From Chryseotalea sanaruensis (lineage in GTDB: Bacteria > Bacteroidota > Bacteroidia > Cytophagales > Cyclobacteriaceae): a DNA stretch of 64,000 nucleotides. The DNA lies in NCBI RefSeq assembly GCF_003990915.1, contig NZ_BHXQ01000006.1, positions 248,001-312,000 of the forward strand, in the 5' to 3' direction. Each line of letters begins with the position of its first letter. Position 1 is the stretch's first letter. Under the pieces are notes generated by a model. That model worked only from the letters and a program-made list of their open reading frames with translations, did not search any database and was not told the origin of the DNA. Shown here one piece after another: positions 8,741 through 18,529 of this stretch. The translations under genes and the position numbers were made by a program.

Positions 8741-10678
8741 ATGACAAAGGCGAGAGTTATTATTGAAAATGTTCAGCCTCAGGTTGAAGGTGGTTTATAC
8801 CCGGCCAAGCGAACAGTTTCAGAGCGTATTGATATCAGTGCACATATTTTTACAGATGGCCATGATCATATAAGGGCTGAAGTATTGTATAAGGCTTTTG
8901 ATGAAAACTCCTGGACGGTGCTTGAGTTGCAAAACCAGGGAAACGATGAATGGTCGGCTTCATTTTATCCAATAAAAAAGGGAGAGTATACTTTTACCAT
9001 TCAGGCATGGATTGATCATTTTGAAACCTGGTATGATGGCTTTGTAAAAAAAGCAAACGCTAAAGTTGAGGTGCAGGTTGAACTACTCGAAGGCGCTGCA
9101 TTTTTAAAACGCTTGTCCAATGGCAAAGATGATTTAGAAAAATTATCAATACAGCTGGCCGATAAAAAACGCTATGCTGAAAATATACAACTTATACTCA
9201 ACGATAGTTTTGCATCTATTATAAAGTCAAATCCTTTACGAGAAAATATTTCACGCACCGATCGAGTCTATAAAATTATTGTTGAACACCACAAGGCCTT
9301 GTTCAGCACGTGGTATGAATTATTTCCACGCTCAGCTTCATTGGAGGGTAAACATGGCACCTTCAAAGATGTCGTAAGGTTGTTACCACGAATTTCCGCA
9401 ATGGGTTTTGACGTTTTATACATGCCACCCATTCATCCTATTGGAAAGATCAACAGAAAGGGAAAAAACAATAATGTGCTTTCTGTTGCAGGCGAACCAG
9501 GCTCGCCTTGGGCTATTGGCAGCGAAGAGGGTGGACACAAAGCCACACATCTTGCTTTAGGCACATTGTCAGAATATAAGCAACTAATTGTTGATGCAAA
9601 AAATCAGGGCATAGACATAGCGTTAGACTTGGCATTTCAATGTGCGCCAGATCATCCTTATGTAAAAGAACATCCTGAATGGTTTAAGCAAAGACCCGAT
9701 GGTTCTATTCAATACGCAGAAAATCCTCCCAAAAAATACCAAGACATTTATCCGTTCGATTTTGAATGCGAGCAATGGCAAGCACTTTGGGAAAAACTCA
9801 AATCAGTTGTGTTATTCTGGATTGATCAAGGTGTAAAAGTTTTCAGAGTAGACAACCCACACACAAAACCAATTCCGTTTTGGCAATGGTGCATTGCAGA
9901 AGTAAACAAACAGCATGAAGATATTATCTTCTTATCGGAAGCCTTTACAAGACCTAAAATTATGGCTTCTTTAGCCAAAATTGGTTTCACCCAATCTTAC
10001 ACCTATTTTACCTGGCGTGTCAATAAACAAGAGATTATTGAGTACATGCAGGAATTGGTGAATAGTCCTTCACGCAATTATTTCAGACCGAATTTCTGGC
10101 CGACCACACCCGATATACTACCTTATCATTTACATTACCAAGGCGAGAATATGTTTATCACTCGTTTGGCAATGGCGGCAACACTTTCATCGAGCTACGG
10201 TATTTACGGTGCAGCGTATGAATTGCTCGATAATGTTTCGTGGAATGGTAAAGAAGAATTTAATGATTCGGAGAAATACGAGGTAAAACATTACGATTGG
10301 AAAAAAACTAATCGTATGACCGACATCATGACTTTATTAAATAAGGCCAGGAAAAAACACAAGGCTTTACAAAGTACATGGAATATTCAATTTCTGAACA
10401 TTGAAAACTCAAATCTGCTTGCCTATATTAAGTCAACAGATGATTTATCAAATATTGTATTGGTGGTAGTTAACCTAGACCAGCATAATAAGCAGAGCGG
10501 ATATATCCAATTACCAAAAAGTAAGTTGAAGTTAGCTGAATACATAAACGTTAAGTTGCATGATCAGATAACAGACGAGTATTTTACATGGACACAAGAG
10601 TGGAACTATGTAGAATTAGATCCGAATAAAATACCTTTTCATTTATTTGAACTAACCATAAACGAATCGAACATGTAG
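8741..10678 (+). CDS. glgE: Alpha-1,4-glucan:maltose-1-phosphate maltosyltransferase GlgE
   Basis: A 645-aa GlgE (GH13_3). It extends alpha-1,4-glucan by transferring maltosyl units from alpha-maltose-1-phosphate in the cytoplasm. There is no signal peptide. The N-terminal about 100 residues form the GlgE-specific beta domain (DUF3416); the family signatures PPIHPIGKINRKGKNN and GSPWAIGSEEGGH follow. Catalytic residues are intact: Asp371 in VFRVDNPHTK, Glu400 in FLSEAF, and Asp458 in TTPDIL. It begins 4 bp after the amylase stop and precedes the maltokinase fusion that would make its donor. Length is normal for the family. This is one of the most secure calls in the window. Confidence 0.97.
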   Translation: MTKARVIIENVQPQVEGGLYPAKRTVSERIDISAHIFTDGHDHIRAEVLYKAFDENSWTVLELQNQGNDEWSASFYPIKKGEYTFTIQAWIDHFETWYDGFVKKANAKVEVQVELLEGAAFLKRLSNGKDDLEKLSIQLADKKRYAENIQLILNDSFASIIKSNPLRENISRTDRVYKIIVEHHKALFSTWYELFPRSASLEGKHGTFKDVVRLLPRISAMGFDVLYMPPIHPIGKINRKGKNNNVLSVAGEPGSPWAIGSEEGGHKATHLALGTLSEYKQLIVDAKNQGIDIALDLAFQCAPDHPYVKEHPEWFKQRPDGSIQYAENPPKKYQDIYPFDFECEQWQALWEKLKSVVLFWIDQGVKVFRVDNPHTKPIPFWQWCIAEVNKQHEDIIFLSEAFTRPKIMASLAKIGFTQSYTYFTWRVNKQEIIEYMQELVNSPSRNYFRPNFWPTTPDILPYHLHYQGENMFITRLAMAATLSSSYGIYGAAYELLDNVSWNGKEEFNDSEKYEVKHYDWKKTNRMTDIMTLLNKARKKHKALQSTWNIQFLNIENSNLLAYIKSTDDLSNIVLVVVNLDQHNKQSGYIQLPKSKLKLAEYINVKLHDQITDEYFTWTQEWNYVELDPNKIPFHLFELTINESNM

Positions 10679-10702
10679 GAAACGGGTACGCCTGATTTGT
10701 GC

Positions 10703-10730
10703 AGTTCTTGTTCGTGTTTAACGAAGAACT
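10703..10730 (+). promoter_or_regulatory. Hairpin abutting the treS-mak start codon
   Basis: AGTTCTTGTT at 10703-10712 pairs with AACGAAGAACT at 10720-10730 (10 bp with one bulged G, 7-nt loop). The last paired base touches the ATG at 10731, so the hairpin covers the whole ribosome-binding region. It could limit translation of the fusion relative to glgE. It has no T run and is not a terminator. Confidence 0.5.
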
Positions 10731-13700
10731 ATGAGTGCAAAAAATACAGAACCGCTCTGGTATAAAGATGCCATCATTTACGAATTATCAATTCGTTCAT
10801 TTTACGATAGCAACGGAGATGGTATTGGCGATTTTCAGGGACTCATGCAAAAGCTTGATTACCTGGAAGACCTTGGTGTAAATACTTTATGGATTTTACC
10901 TTTCTATCCATCACCACTCAAAGATGATGGCTATGATGTTACGGATTACACCGATGTGCATCCTGACTATGGTACACTTGCTGATTTTAAAGAATTCCTG
11001 AAAGAGGCACATAGAAGAGGCATACGAATTATTACAGAGCTTATCCTAAATCATACTTCTGATCAACATCCGTGGTTTAAGAAAGCCAGAAAATCGAAAC
11101 CAGGATCGCGCATGCGCGATTTTTATGTGTGGAGTGATACGCCAAATAAGTATAAAGAAGCACGCGTAATTTTTACTGACGATAACAACACGAACTGGAC
11201 ATGGGATAATGAAGCGAAGGCCTATTACTGGCACCGCTTTCATGCTTATCAGCCAGAGCTGAATTTTGAAAATCCTGAAGTGCAGATGGAGTTGATGAAA
11301 GTCGTTGACTTCTGGCTAAAACTTGGAGTAGATGGCTTCAGGTTGTCCTCAGTTGCATTTCTTTTTGAAGAGGAGGGAAGCAGTTGCGAAAATTTACCAC
11401 AGACGCATGCCTTTCTAAAAAGATTAAGGGCACACATTGATCGTCATTATAAATCAAGAATATTATTAGCTGAAGCTAATTTATGGCCCGAAGATGCTGC
11501 CACCTATTTCGGTACTAAGAATGATGAGTGCCACATGAATTTCTATTTTCCGCTAATGCCTCGTTTATTTCTGGGCTTGCGAACTGAAGATAGTTATCCT
11601 ATTGTAGACATCATGGAGCAAACACCAGCCATACCAGATGCTTCACAGTGGGCCTTGTTCCTTCGCAACCACGATGAATTGGGTTTAGATATGGTTACAG
11701 ATGAAGAGAAAGATTATCTCTTCAAAGCGTATGCAACTGATGCTAATGCTAAACAGAATATAGGCATCAGAAGAAGATTAGCCCCGATGTTGGGTAACGA
11801 TAGGCGCAAAATTGAATTGCTATACACCTTGCTGTTATCATTACCCGGAACACCCATCATTTATTATGGTGATGAAATTGGTATGGGCGATAACGTGTAC
11901 CTGGGCGATCGCTTTGGCGTACGCACACCGATGCAATGGAACATGAACAGTAATGCGGGGTTCTCTACCGCAAATCCACAGCGATTATACTTACCTGTAA
12001 TTACTGATCCGGTGTATCGCTTCGAAGCAATAAACGTAGCAGCGCAGGAAGAAAATACTTCATCTCTCCTTTGGTGGATGAAACAACTGATCGCAATGCG
12101 CAAACGACTGAATGTCTTTGGTCGCGGCAGTATGAAGTTTATCGACAGTTCAAACGCCAAGGTATTGTGCTTTGAAAGACGTTTCGATAAGCAGACCATA
12201 ATTGTTGTAGCTAACCTTTCTCAGTTTTCTCAATACACAACCCTTAAACTGAAAGATTTTAAGAACAGTGATATTACAGAAGTATTTAGTCAAAACCGTT
12301 TCAGTAATGTTGGTAATGGAGAATATTCACTAACTATTGGCCCTTACGGCTATTTCTGGCTTCAGGTAGATGCAATAGAAAAGAAAAAGAAAGACGAAGA
12401 AAATACGGAACTATACCTGCATAAGACTGACATTTCGTGGGAACGTTTACTTGGAAATTACAATGAAGTAAGGGTACTGGAGCGTAAAGTATTCCAAACC
12501 TTTATGCCTAAGTGCAGGTGGTTTGGTGGTAAAGCCAAGGTGATTACTAAAGTGAATATTGCCAAGGTTATTCCCCTTAAGATTGATGGGGTATCTTATT
12601 ACTTCACTATTGTTGAGGTCAGCTATGCGCAGCGCTTACCCGAATTTTACTTTATACCATTGTCGTTCGTGTCAGTTGATTCCGTGGTGGACAAGGTGGA
12701 GTACACAGCACAAAGTGTTTTATGTCGCGCAGATATACAAGGCAAATCTGGATTTATTATCGATGCCAGTTACGATAAAACCTTCCGTGACTTTCTATTC
12801 CTGAGCATGGAGAAAAACCATCGGGTAAAAAATGAGGATGGTATATTGGAATTTAACGCCAGTGTTTTCGCAAAAATAGATGTGAAAAAAGGTGTTGAAT
12901 CTAAGATCTTGAAATCAGATCAAAGCAATACAGCAATCATTTATAACGATCAGTATTTCTTCAAGTTCTATAGGCGTATTGAAATGGAGATGAATCCTGA
13001 GTTGGAGATGATGCGCTTTTTATCTGAACATACCAGCTTTACAAACTCACCGCGTTATACTGGTAGTGTTGAGTTTAAAGATGCCAGCGGTAAAGTAGTG
13101 GTATTTGGCTTGATGCAAGAAAAAGTTGAGAATCAAGGTGAAGCGTGGGGTATGGCGGTTGACTCTGTGGGTCGTTTCTTTGAACGTGTAATGACGAAAG
13201 CAAAGAACGAAAAATTGCCAAAGCTTGTTAATAAACCGGCTATCCGCTTTGAAGAATCTCCGGAAATTATTCAAGAGTTTATTGGTAGAGGATTTTACGA
13301 AAGGGTGGTACGCCTTGGGCAACGTACCGCAGAAATGCATCTAGCTTTAGCATCAGATGCTTCTGATGCTGGCTTTGCACCGGAGGCTTTTACAGCGAAT
13401 TACCAAAGAGCCATGTACTCATCTTTACGCAAGTTGGTAAGAGATCGTTTAAATCTTTTAGAAAATTCTTTGCACAAGCTTGATGAGGATACGCAAGTAT
13501 TAGCCAAAAAGATTTTAGGCCTGGAGAAAACTATCCTTGAATGTTTTAAGGAAGTATATGAAACACGAATTGATGCCGTTAAAACCAGAATACATGGCGA
13601 TTTCCATTTGGGGCAAGTGTTGTTTACAGGTAAAGATTTCATCATTATCGATTTTGAGGGCGAACCTGGATTTTCTTTTAGTGAAAGAAGATTGAAGAAA

Positions 13701-14060
13701 AATCCATTCAAAGACGTAGCTGGCATGATGCGATCATTTCACTATGCAGCATTTGGTAAAATATTACTGAATGAAAATTATCGTGATCGCGATCTGGAAT
13801 TTTTGGAAACATGGGCTGATCAGTGGCAACACTATGTAGGCCGTTATTACTTGGGTGCATATATGGAACGTATGGGCCTTGGTAATAAACTCTCATATGA
13901 GTACGATATGCTTGTTCGTACTTTCTTAATTGAAAAGGCTGTGTATGAATTAGGCTATGAATTGAATGGTCGACCTGAGTGGACAAAGATTCCATTAAGA
14001 GGTATTGATTATTTGATTAGTCGTTACCTGAAAGAAAAAGAAGAGCGAAAGAAAAAATAG
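10731..14060 (+). CDS. treS-mak: TreS-like domain fused to maltokinase; TreS nucleophile missing
   Basis: A 1109-aa fusion. Residues 1 to about 550 are a GH13_16 trehalose synthase domain; about 560-1109 are a maltokinase (Pep2/Mak), which makes maltose-1-phosphate from maltose and ATP for GlgE. The kinase motifs are intact: IHGDFHLGQ (His955, Asp957) and IIDFEGEP (Asp974). In the TreS half the acid/base Glu248 (LLAEANLW) and Asp315 (LRNHDE) are present, but the nucleophile motif GFRLDAV reads GFRLSSV, with Ser206 in place of Asp. A further change is GDRFGVRTP (Phe395, usually Asn or Asp). Isomerisation of maltose and trehalose by the double-displacement mechanism should therefore fail, while the kinase should work. 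The reading frame is open throughout, so this is not a decayed gene. A hairpin abuts the start codon. Confidence 0.95.
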   Translation: MSAKNTEPLWYKDAIIYELSIRSFYDSNGDGIGDFQGLMQKLDYLEDLGVNTLWILPFYPSPLKDDGYDVTDYTDVHPDYGTLADFKEFLKEAHRRGIRIITELILNHTSDQHPWFKKARKSKPGSRMRDFYVWSDTPNKYKEARVIFTDDNNTNWTWDNEAKAYYWHRFHAYQPELNFENPEVQMELMKVVDFWLKLGVDGFRLSSVAFLFEEEGSSCENLPQTHAFLKRLRAHIDRHYKSRILLAEANLWPEDAATYFGTKNDECHMNFYFPLMPRLFLGLRTEDSYPIVDIMEQTPAIPDASQWALFLRNHDELGLDMVTDEEKDYLFKAYATDANAKQNIGIRRRLAPMLGNDRRKIELLYTLLLSLPGTPIIYYGDEIGMGDNVYLGDRFGVRTPMQWNMNSNAGFSTANPQRLYLPVITDPVYRFEAINVAAQEENTSSLLWWMKQLIAMRKRLNVFGRGSMKFIDSSNAKVLCFERRFDKQTIIVVANLSQFSQYTTLKLKDFKNSDITEVFSQNRFSNVGNGEYSLTIGPYGYFWLQVDAIEKKKKDEENTELYLHKTDISWERLLGNYNEVRVLERKVFQTFMPKCRWFGGKAKVITKVNIAKVIPLKIDGVSYYFTIVEVSYAQRLPEFYFIPLSFVSVDSVVDKVEYTAQSVLCRADIQGKSGFIIDASYDKTFRDFLFLSMEKNHRVKNEDGILEFNASVFAKIDVKKGVESKILKSDQSNTAIIYNDQYFFKFYRRIEMEMNPELEMMRFLSEHTSFTNSPRYTGSVEFKDASGKVVVFGLMQEKVENQGEAWGMAVDSVGRFFERVMTKAKNEKLPKLVNKPAIRFEESPEIIQEFIGRGFYERVVRLGQRTAEMHLALASDASDAGFAPEAFTANYQRAMYSSLRKLVRDRLNLLENSLHKLDEDTQVLAKKILGLEKTILECFKEVYETRIDAVKTRIHGDFHLGQVLFTGKDFIIIDFEGEPGFSFSERRLKKNPFKDVAGMMRSFHYAAFGKILLNENYRDRDLEFLETWADQWQHYVGRYYLGAYMERMGLGNKLSYEYDMLVRTFLIEKAVYELGYELNGRPEWTKIPLRGIDYLISRYLKEKEERKKK

Positions 14061-14104
14061 TACATAGTACTGTATAGAGTGCAGTCTGATCATACCAAAA
14101 AATT

Positions 14105-16060
14105 ATGGCAAAAAAAGCATCATCAAAAGAGCCAGCTACTTTCAGCTTATTAACTGATTTCGATATTCATCTTTTCAAATCGGGTAAGCATTATCGTCTT
14201 TATGAAAAATTAGGCTCTCACGTAATTACTGCTGGTGGTAAGAAGGGAGTTTACTTTGCCGTGTGGGCACCCAATGCGAAAGCAGTTTCAGTGATCGGTA
14301 ATTTTAATAGTTGGAATAATGCAGAACACAAGCTTAATCCACGCTGGGATGAATCAGGAATTTGGGAAGCTTTTTTTCCAGGCTTAGGAAAGGGTGAAAT
14401 TTACAAGTATGCCATCCATTCAAATACTGGAGACTATCTGGAGAAAGCAGACCCTTTTGCCATGTACGCAGAGGTTGCTCCTAAAACAGCCTCCATAGTT
14501 TGGGAGACCAATTATAAGTGGAAAGATGCCAACTGGTTAAAGGAGAGAAAAAATTCAATTGGTAAACCCAAACCATATTCAGTCTATGAAATTCATTTTG
14601 GTTCATGGCGTAGAAAAGTAGAGGAGGGTAATCGATCGCTTACCTATCTTGAAATGGCGAGTGAGCTGGTTGATTATATTAAAGAAACAGGTTTTACGCA
14701 CGTGGAATTTCTACCTGTGATGGAACACCCCTTTTTTGGATCATGGGGTTATCAGGTAACAGGATACTTTGCACCATCAAGTCGTTACGGAAGCCCTGAA
14801 GAATTTATGCAATTGGTAGATGCCTTGCATGAAGCAGAAATAGGTGTTATTCTAGACTGGGTGCCTTCTCATTTTCCCGGTGACGATCATGGACTTTATC
14901 GCTTTGATGGCACACATTTATACGAACATGCCGATCCTCGCAAAGGCTTTCATCCCGACTGGAAGAGTTACATCTTTAATTACGGGCGTAAGGAAGTAAA
15001 AAGTTTCCTCATTAGTAATGCAGTGTATTGGATAGACAAATATCATATAGATGGTTTGCGTGTTGATGCAGTTGCCAGTATGTTATACCTCGATTATTCA
15101 AGAAAGGCTGGTGAATGGGAGCCTAACCAATATGGCGGGAGAGAGAATCTTGAATCTATTGAGTTCTTGAAAGAATTGAATGAAGTGGTGTATGGAGATT
15201 TCCCGGATGCGATTACGATAGCAGAAGAATCAACGGCCTGGCCAGGGGTTTCGCGCCCAACTTATTTAGGCGGTTTAGGTTTTGGTCAGAAGTGGATGAT
15301 GGGTTGGATGCACGACACACTCCATTTCTTTCAGGAAGATTCCATTAACAGAAAGTATCACATGAATGAAATTACCTTCAGTATCATGTATGCTTTTACT
15401 GAGAATTTTATGTTGCCACTCTCGCACGATGAAGTGGTGCACGGAAAAGGGCCAATTATTGGTCGCATGACTGGCGATGAGTGGAGACGCTTTGCGAATT
15501 TGCGTTTGCTGTACACGTACATGTACACGCATCCAGGCACCAAACTTTTGTTTATGGGATGTGAGTTCGCGCAGACCAGCGAATGGAAACATGACCTAAG
15601 TTTGGATTGGCATTTATTGCAATATGATTTGCATAAGGGCATACTCAATCTATTTAAAGATTTGAATGCCTTGTATAAAGCAGAGCCAGCACTTTATCAG
15701 TTTGGATTTGAAGCCCGTGGGTTTGAGTGGATTGACTACAGCGACCGTGAGAATAGTGTGATGGTTTACCTGCGAAAAGCAGAAGCGAAAGAGGATCAGC
15801 TATTGGTAGTTTGCAATTTCACACCTGAAGTAAGGCAGCATTATCGCATAGGGGTGGGGATACGTGGATACTGGAAAGAAATTTTCAACTCAGATAATGT
15901 ACGATATGGTGGAAGTGGTCTTCTAAATCAGGGTCAGATTGCAACCTCACCAGTAAAATATCATGGTCGAGATTATTCCATTTCCTTATCTTTGCCGCCA
16001 TTAGGTATTAGCGTTTTTAAATTAGAAAAAGAAGTTGGTGAGTTTGAACTAGGTTCTTAA
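14105..16060 (+). CDS. glgB: 1,4-alpha-glucan branching enzyme GlgB
   Basis: A 651-aa cytoplasmic branching enzyme that cuts alpha-1,4 chains and reattaches them through alpha-1,6 bonds. An N-terminal CBM48 (about residues 45-140, with VWAPNAKAVSVIGNFN) precedes the GH13_9 barrel and a C-terminal beta domain. Catalytic residues: Asp321 in IDGLRVDAVASM, Glu374 in IAEEST, and Asp442 in LSHDEVVHG. The family block GWMHDT is also present. The first CBM48 found in some longer GlgB proteins is absent, giving the shorter form. It lies 44 bp after treS-mak in the same operon, supplying branches to the GlgE product. No glycogen synthase (GlgA) or ADP-glucose pyrophosphorylase (GlgC) gene is nearby. 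Confidence 0.97.
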   Translation: MAKKASSKEPATFSLLTDFDIHLFKSGKHYRLYEKLGSHVITAGGKKGVYFAVWAPNAKAVSVIGNFNSWNNAEHKLNPRWDESGIWEAFFPGLGKGEIYKYAIHSNTGDYLEKADPFAMYAEVAPKTASIVWETNYKWKDANWLKERKNSIGKPKPYSVYEIHFGSWRRKVEEGNRSLTYLEMASELVDYIKETGFTHVEFLPVMEHPFFGSWGYQVTGYFAPSSRYGSPEEFMQLVDALHEAEIGVILDWVPSHFPGDDHGLYRFDGTHLYEHADPRKGFHPDWKSYIFNYGRKEVKSFLISNAVYWIDKYHIDGLRVDAVASMLYLDYSRKAGEWEPNQYGGRENLESIEFLKELNEVVYGDFPDAITIAEESTAWPGVSRPTYLGGLGFGQKWMMGWMHDTLHFFQEDSINRKYHMNEITFSIMYAFTENFMLPLSHDEVVHGKGPIIGRMTGDEWRRFANLRLLYTYMYTHPGTKLLFMGCEFAQTSEWKHDLSLDWHLLQYDLHKGILNLFKDLNALYKAEPALYQFGFEARGFEWIDYSDRENSVMVYLRKAEAKEDQLLVVCNFTPEVRQHYRIGVGIRGYWKEIFNSDNVRYGGSGLLNQGQIATSPVKYHGRDYSISLSLPPLGISVFKLEKEVGEFELGS

Positions 16061-16124
16061 TTAACATCAGGTTGTAAAGTTTGTACGAACAACCATCAAC
16101 TAACAACTATCAACGAATTAGGTA

Positions 16125-18527
16125 ATGGAGAAATATATTTGTATTCATGGGCACTTTTATCAGCCACCCCGTGAAAATGCCTGGTTAGAAGTTATTGAGG
16201 TACAGGATTCGGCTCATCCATTTCACGATTGGAATGAACGGATTACATCCGAGTGCTATGCTCCAAATGCTGCATCACGCATTTTAAATGATAAGGGTAT
16301 TATCAAGAATATTATCAATAACTATTCAAAGATCAGCTTCAACTTTGGGCCAACTTTATTGTCGTGGATGGAAAGTAACGATCCGGAAACGTATCAGGCT
16401 ATTTTAGAGGCTGATGAGTTAAGCAAGAAAAATTTTGGTGGTCATGGATCTGCTATAGCCCAAGTCTATAACCACATTATTATGCCTTTGGCAAGCAAGC
16501 AGGATAAGGAAACTCAGATCATTTGGGGGATCCGAGATTTTGAATATCGTTTCAATAGAAAACCAGAAGGGATTTGGCTGGCTGAAACAGCCGTTGACTT
16601 GGAAACGCTTGACTTATTAGTTGATCATCACATAACCTATACCATTCTGGCACCAAGACAAGCGAAAGCTTTTCGCAGGTTAGGTGAAACAGAATTTACA
16701 ACGCTAAAGGATACAACCGTTGATACTAAAAAACCTTACTCGGTCCATTTGCCATCGGGTAGGAGCATAGTTGTGTTTTTCTATGATGGCGACATTTCAC
16801 AGTCTGTTGCTTTTAATGGTTTATTAAACGATGGTGCAAAGTTTGCTTCTAAGCTGATGAATAGTTTTAATCCAGCGCAAAAGGAGACACAGCTTGTGCA
16901 TATTGCGACAGATGGTGAAACTTATGGACATCATCATAAGCATGGTGAAATGGCCTTAGCTTATTGTATTGATTTTATAGAGCGTAGCAATGATTGTGAA
17001 CTAACAAATTACGGACAGTTTCTGGCCAAATTTGTGCCGCAATATGAAGCACTTATTCACGAAAACAGTTCATGGAGTTGTGTACATGGTGTAGAACGTT
17101 GGCGAAATGATTGCGGATGTAACACAGGTGGCAGAGGTGATTGGAATCAGAAATGGAGAAAGCCTTTGCGCGAGGCATTGGATTGGTTGAGAGATGAATT
17201 GACAAATATTTATAACAAAGAAGCTGTACAAATATTTAAGGACCCGGAAGAGGCTCGTAACAATTACATACAGGTAATTCTGCGTAGAAATGACGAGACA
17301 ATTAAAAAGTTTTTAAGAGAACATTGTATTCGTGATACAGACCAAAGCAGAGTTTTGCGTTTAATGGAGATGCAACGCAATGCTATGTTGATGTACACAA
17401 GTTGTGGTTGGTTTTTTGATGAAGTTTCCGGAATAGAAACAACACAGATTATGCAATATGCTTGTCGTGCTATGCAGCTGGTAAGTCAAATAGCCGACAG
17501 AAATCTGGAGGATGATTTTCTAAAGCGCCTGGAAGATGCGCCTAGTAATGTAGAAAGTTATCTGAATGCGGCTAACGTTTACAATAAATTTGTAATACCT
17601 TCAAAGACCAACTTGCAACGAGTGGGTATGCATTATGCTGTGTCATCTATCTTTGAAGAAGACCCAGACGCATTTCCTGTATTTAATTACACAACATCAA
17701 ATGAAGTATTTGTAAAACGCGAAGCAGGTGAGCAGAAACTAGCTTTGGGTGTTACTAAAGTAAAATCAAACGTAACCCGATCAGAAAAGAAATTTGCATT
17801 TGCAGTTATTTACATGGGCAAGCATAACATTATTGGCAACATCTCGCTGGACATGGAGGAGGAAAAATTTGCCAGCATGCAGGTGCGGATGGTTAAAGCC
17901 TTTGATGAAAGTAGATTGGGAGAAGTTATCGGGTTGATGCAGCAATACTTCGGCCCTGAAAAATATACCATCTGGCAATTGTTTCAGGATGAGAAACGCA
18001 AGGTATTCAATCAGATTACGCAGCAGAGCATGAGTGATCTGGAAGATTCACTTAGAAAAATTTATAATAGAGATTATCCATTAGTAACTGCCCTTGCCAA
18101 TAATGAAATTCCTATCCCTAACGCTTACCGTACCACATTTGAATATGTTTTAAACGCTGATTTGTTAAAGTGTTTTCAAGAGAAAATTAACATTAAAGAG
18201 TTTGAAAGAATTACAGGTGAGTTGGCTAAGTGGAGTTTGCAAATTGAAGATCCGCGTAAGCTGGAGCAAATAGCTGGTATAAGTATTTTTAAAGAATTAA
18301 AACGAATAGGAGCAGAGCGACAAAACCATAAGCGCGTAGAACGGTTAAATAGGTTATTTCCTTTACTTGAACGTTTTAAAATACAACCGGACTTAAATAA
18401 AAGTCAAAACTATTATTTTGAGATTTATACCGAAATCATGGAAAAAGACGGTTGCTCTCCGGAATGGATAAAACAATTCAATATACTGGGCGACAGTCTT
18501 GGTGTAAAGGTTGAGTTAGCGAGTTAA
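16125..18527 (+). CDS. GH57 glycoside hydrolase with DUF3536
   Basis: An 800-aa protein whose first 300 residues form a GH57 barrel: it begins with the typical ICIHGHFYQPPRENAW, has the presumed nucleophile Glu154 in GIWLAETAVD and the presumed acid/base Asp263 in ATDGETYGHHH. The C-terminal part (about 370-800) is DUF3536, mainly helical and of unknown function. GH57 members include amylases, 4-alpha-glucanotransferases and branching enzymes, so it probably remodels or degrades the glucan made by the neighbouring genes. There is no signal peptide, so it is cytoplasmic. Upstream (16083-16117) lies a CAAC-rich microrepeat. Exact activity is not predictable. Confidence 0.9.
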   Translation: MEKYICIHGHFYQPPRENAWLEVIEVQDSAHPFHDWNERITSECYAPNAASRILNDKGIIKNIINNYSKISFNFGPTLLSWMESNDPETYQAILEADELSKKNFGGHGSAIAQVYNHIIMPLASKQDKETQIIWGIRDFEYRFNRKPEGIWLAETAVDLETLDLLVDHHITYTILAPRQAKAFRRLGETEFTTLKDTTVDTKKPYSVHLPSGRSIVVFFYDGDISQSVAFNGLLNDGAKFASKLMNSFNPAQKETQLVHIATDGETYGHHHKHGEMALAYCIDFIERSNDCELTNYGQFLAKFVPQYEALIHENSSWSCVHGVERWRNDCGCNTGGRGDWNQKWRKPLREALDWLRDELTNIYNKEAVQIFKDPEEARNNYIQVILRRNDETIKKFLREHCIRDTDQSRVLRLMEMQRNAMLMYTSCGWFFDEVSGIETTQIMQYACRAMQLVSQIADRNLEDDFLKRLEDAPSNVESYLNAANVYNKFVIPSKTNLQRVGMHYAVSSIFEEDPDAFPVFNYTTSNEVFVKREAGEQKLALGVTKVKSNVTRSEKKFAFAVIYMGKHNIIGNISLDMEEEKFASMQVRMVKAFDESRLGEVIGLMQQYFGPEKYTIWQLFQDEKRKVFNQITQQSMSDLEDSLRKIYNRDYPLVTALANNEIPIPNAYRTTFEYVLNADLLKCFQEKINIKEFERITGELAKWSLQIEDPRKLEQIAGISIFKELKRIGAERQNHKRVERLNRLFPLLERFKIQPDLNKSQNYYFEIYTEIMEKDGCSPEWIKQFNILGDSLGVKVELAS

Positions 18528-18529
18528 CT

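Noticed and set aside
11341..14060. Frameshift or pseudogene explanation for the TreS change
   Set aside because: The reading frame is open for 1109 codons, both flanks of the substitution are conserved and the kinase motifs are intact, so a decayed gene is unlikely.
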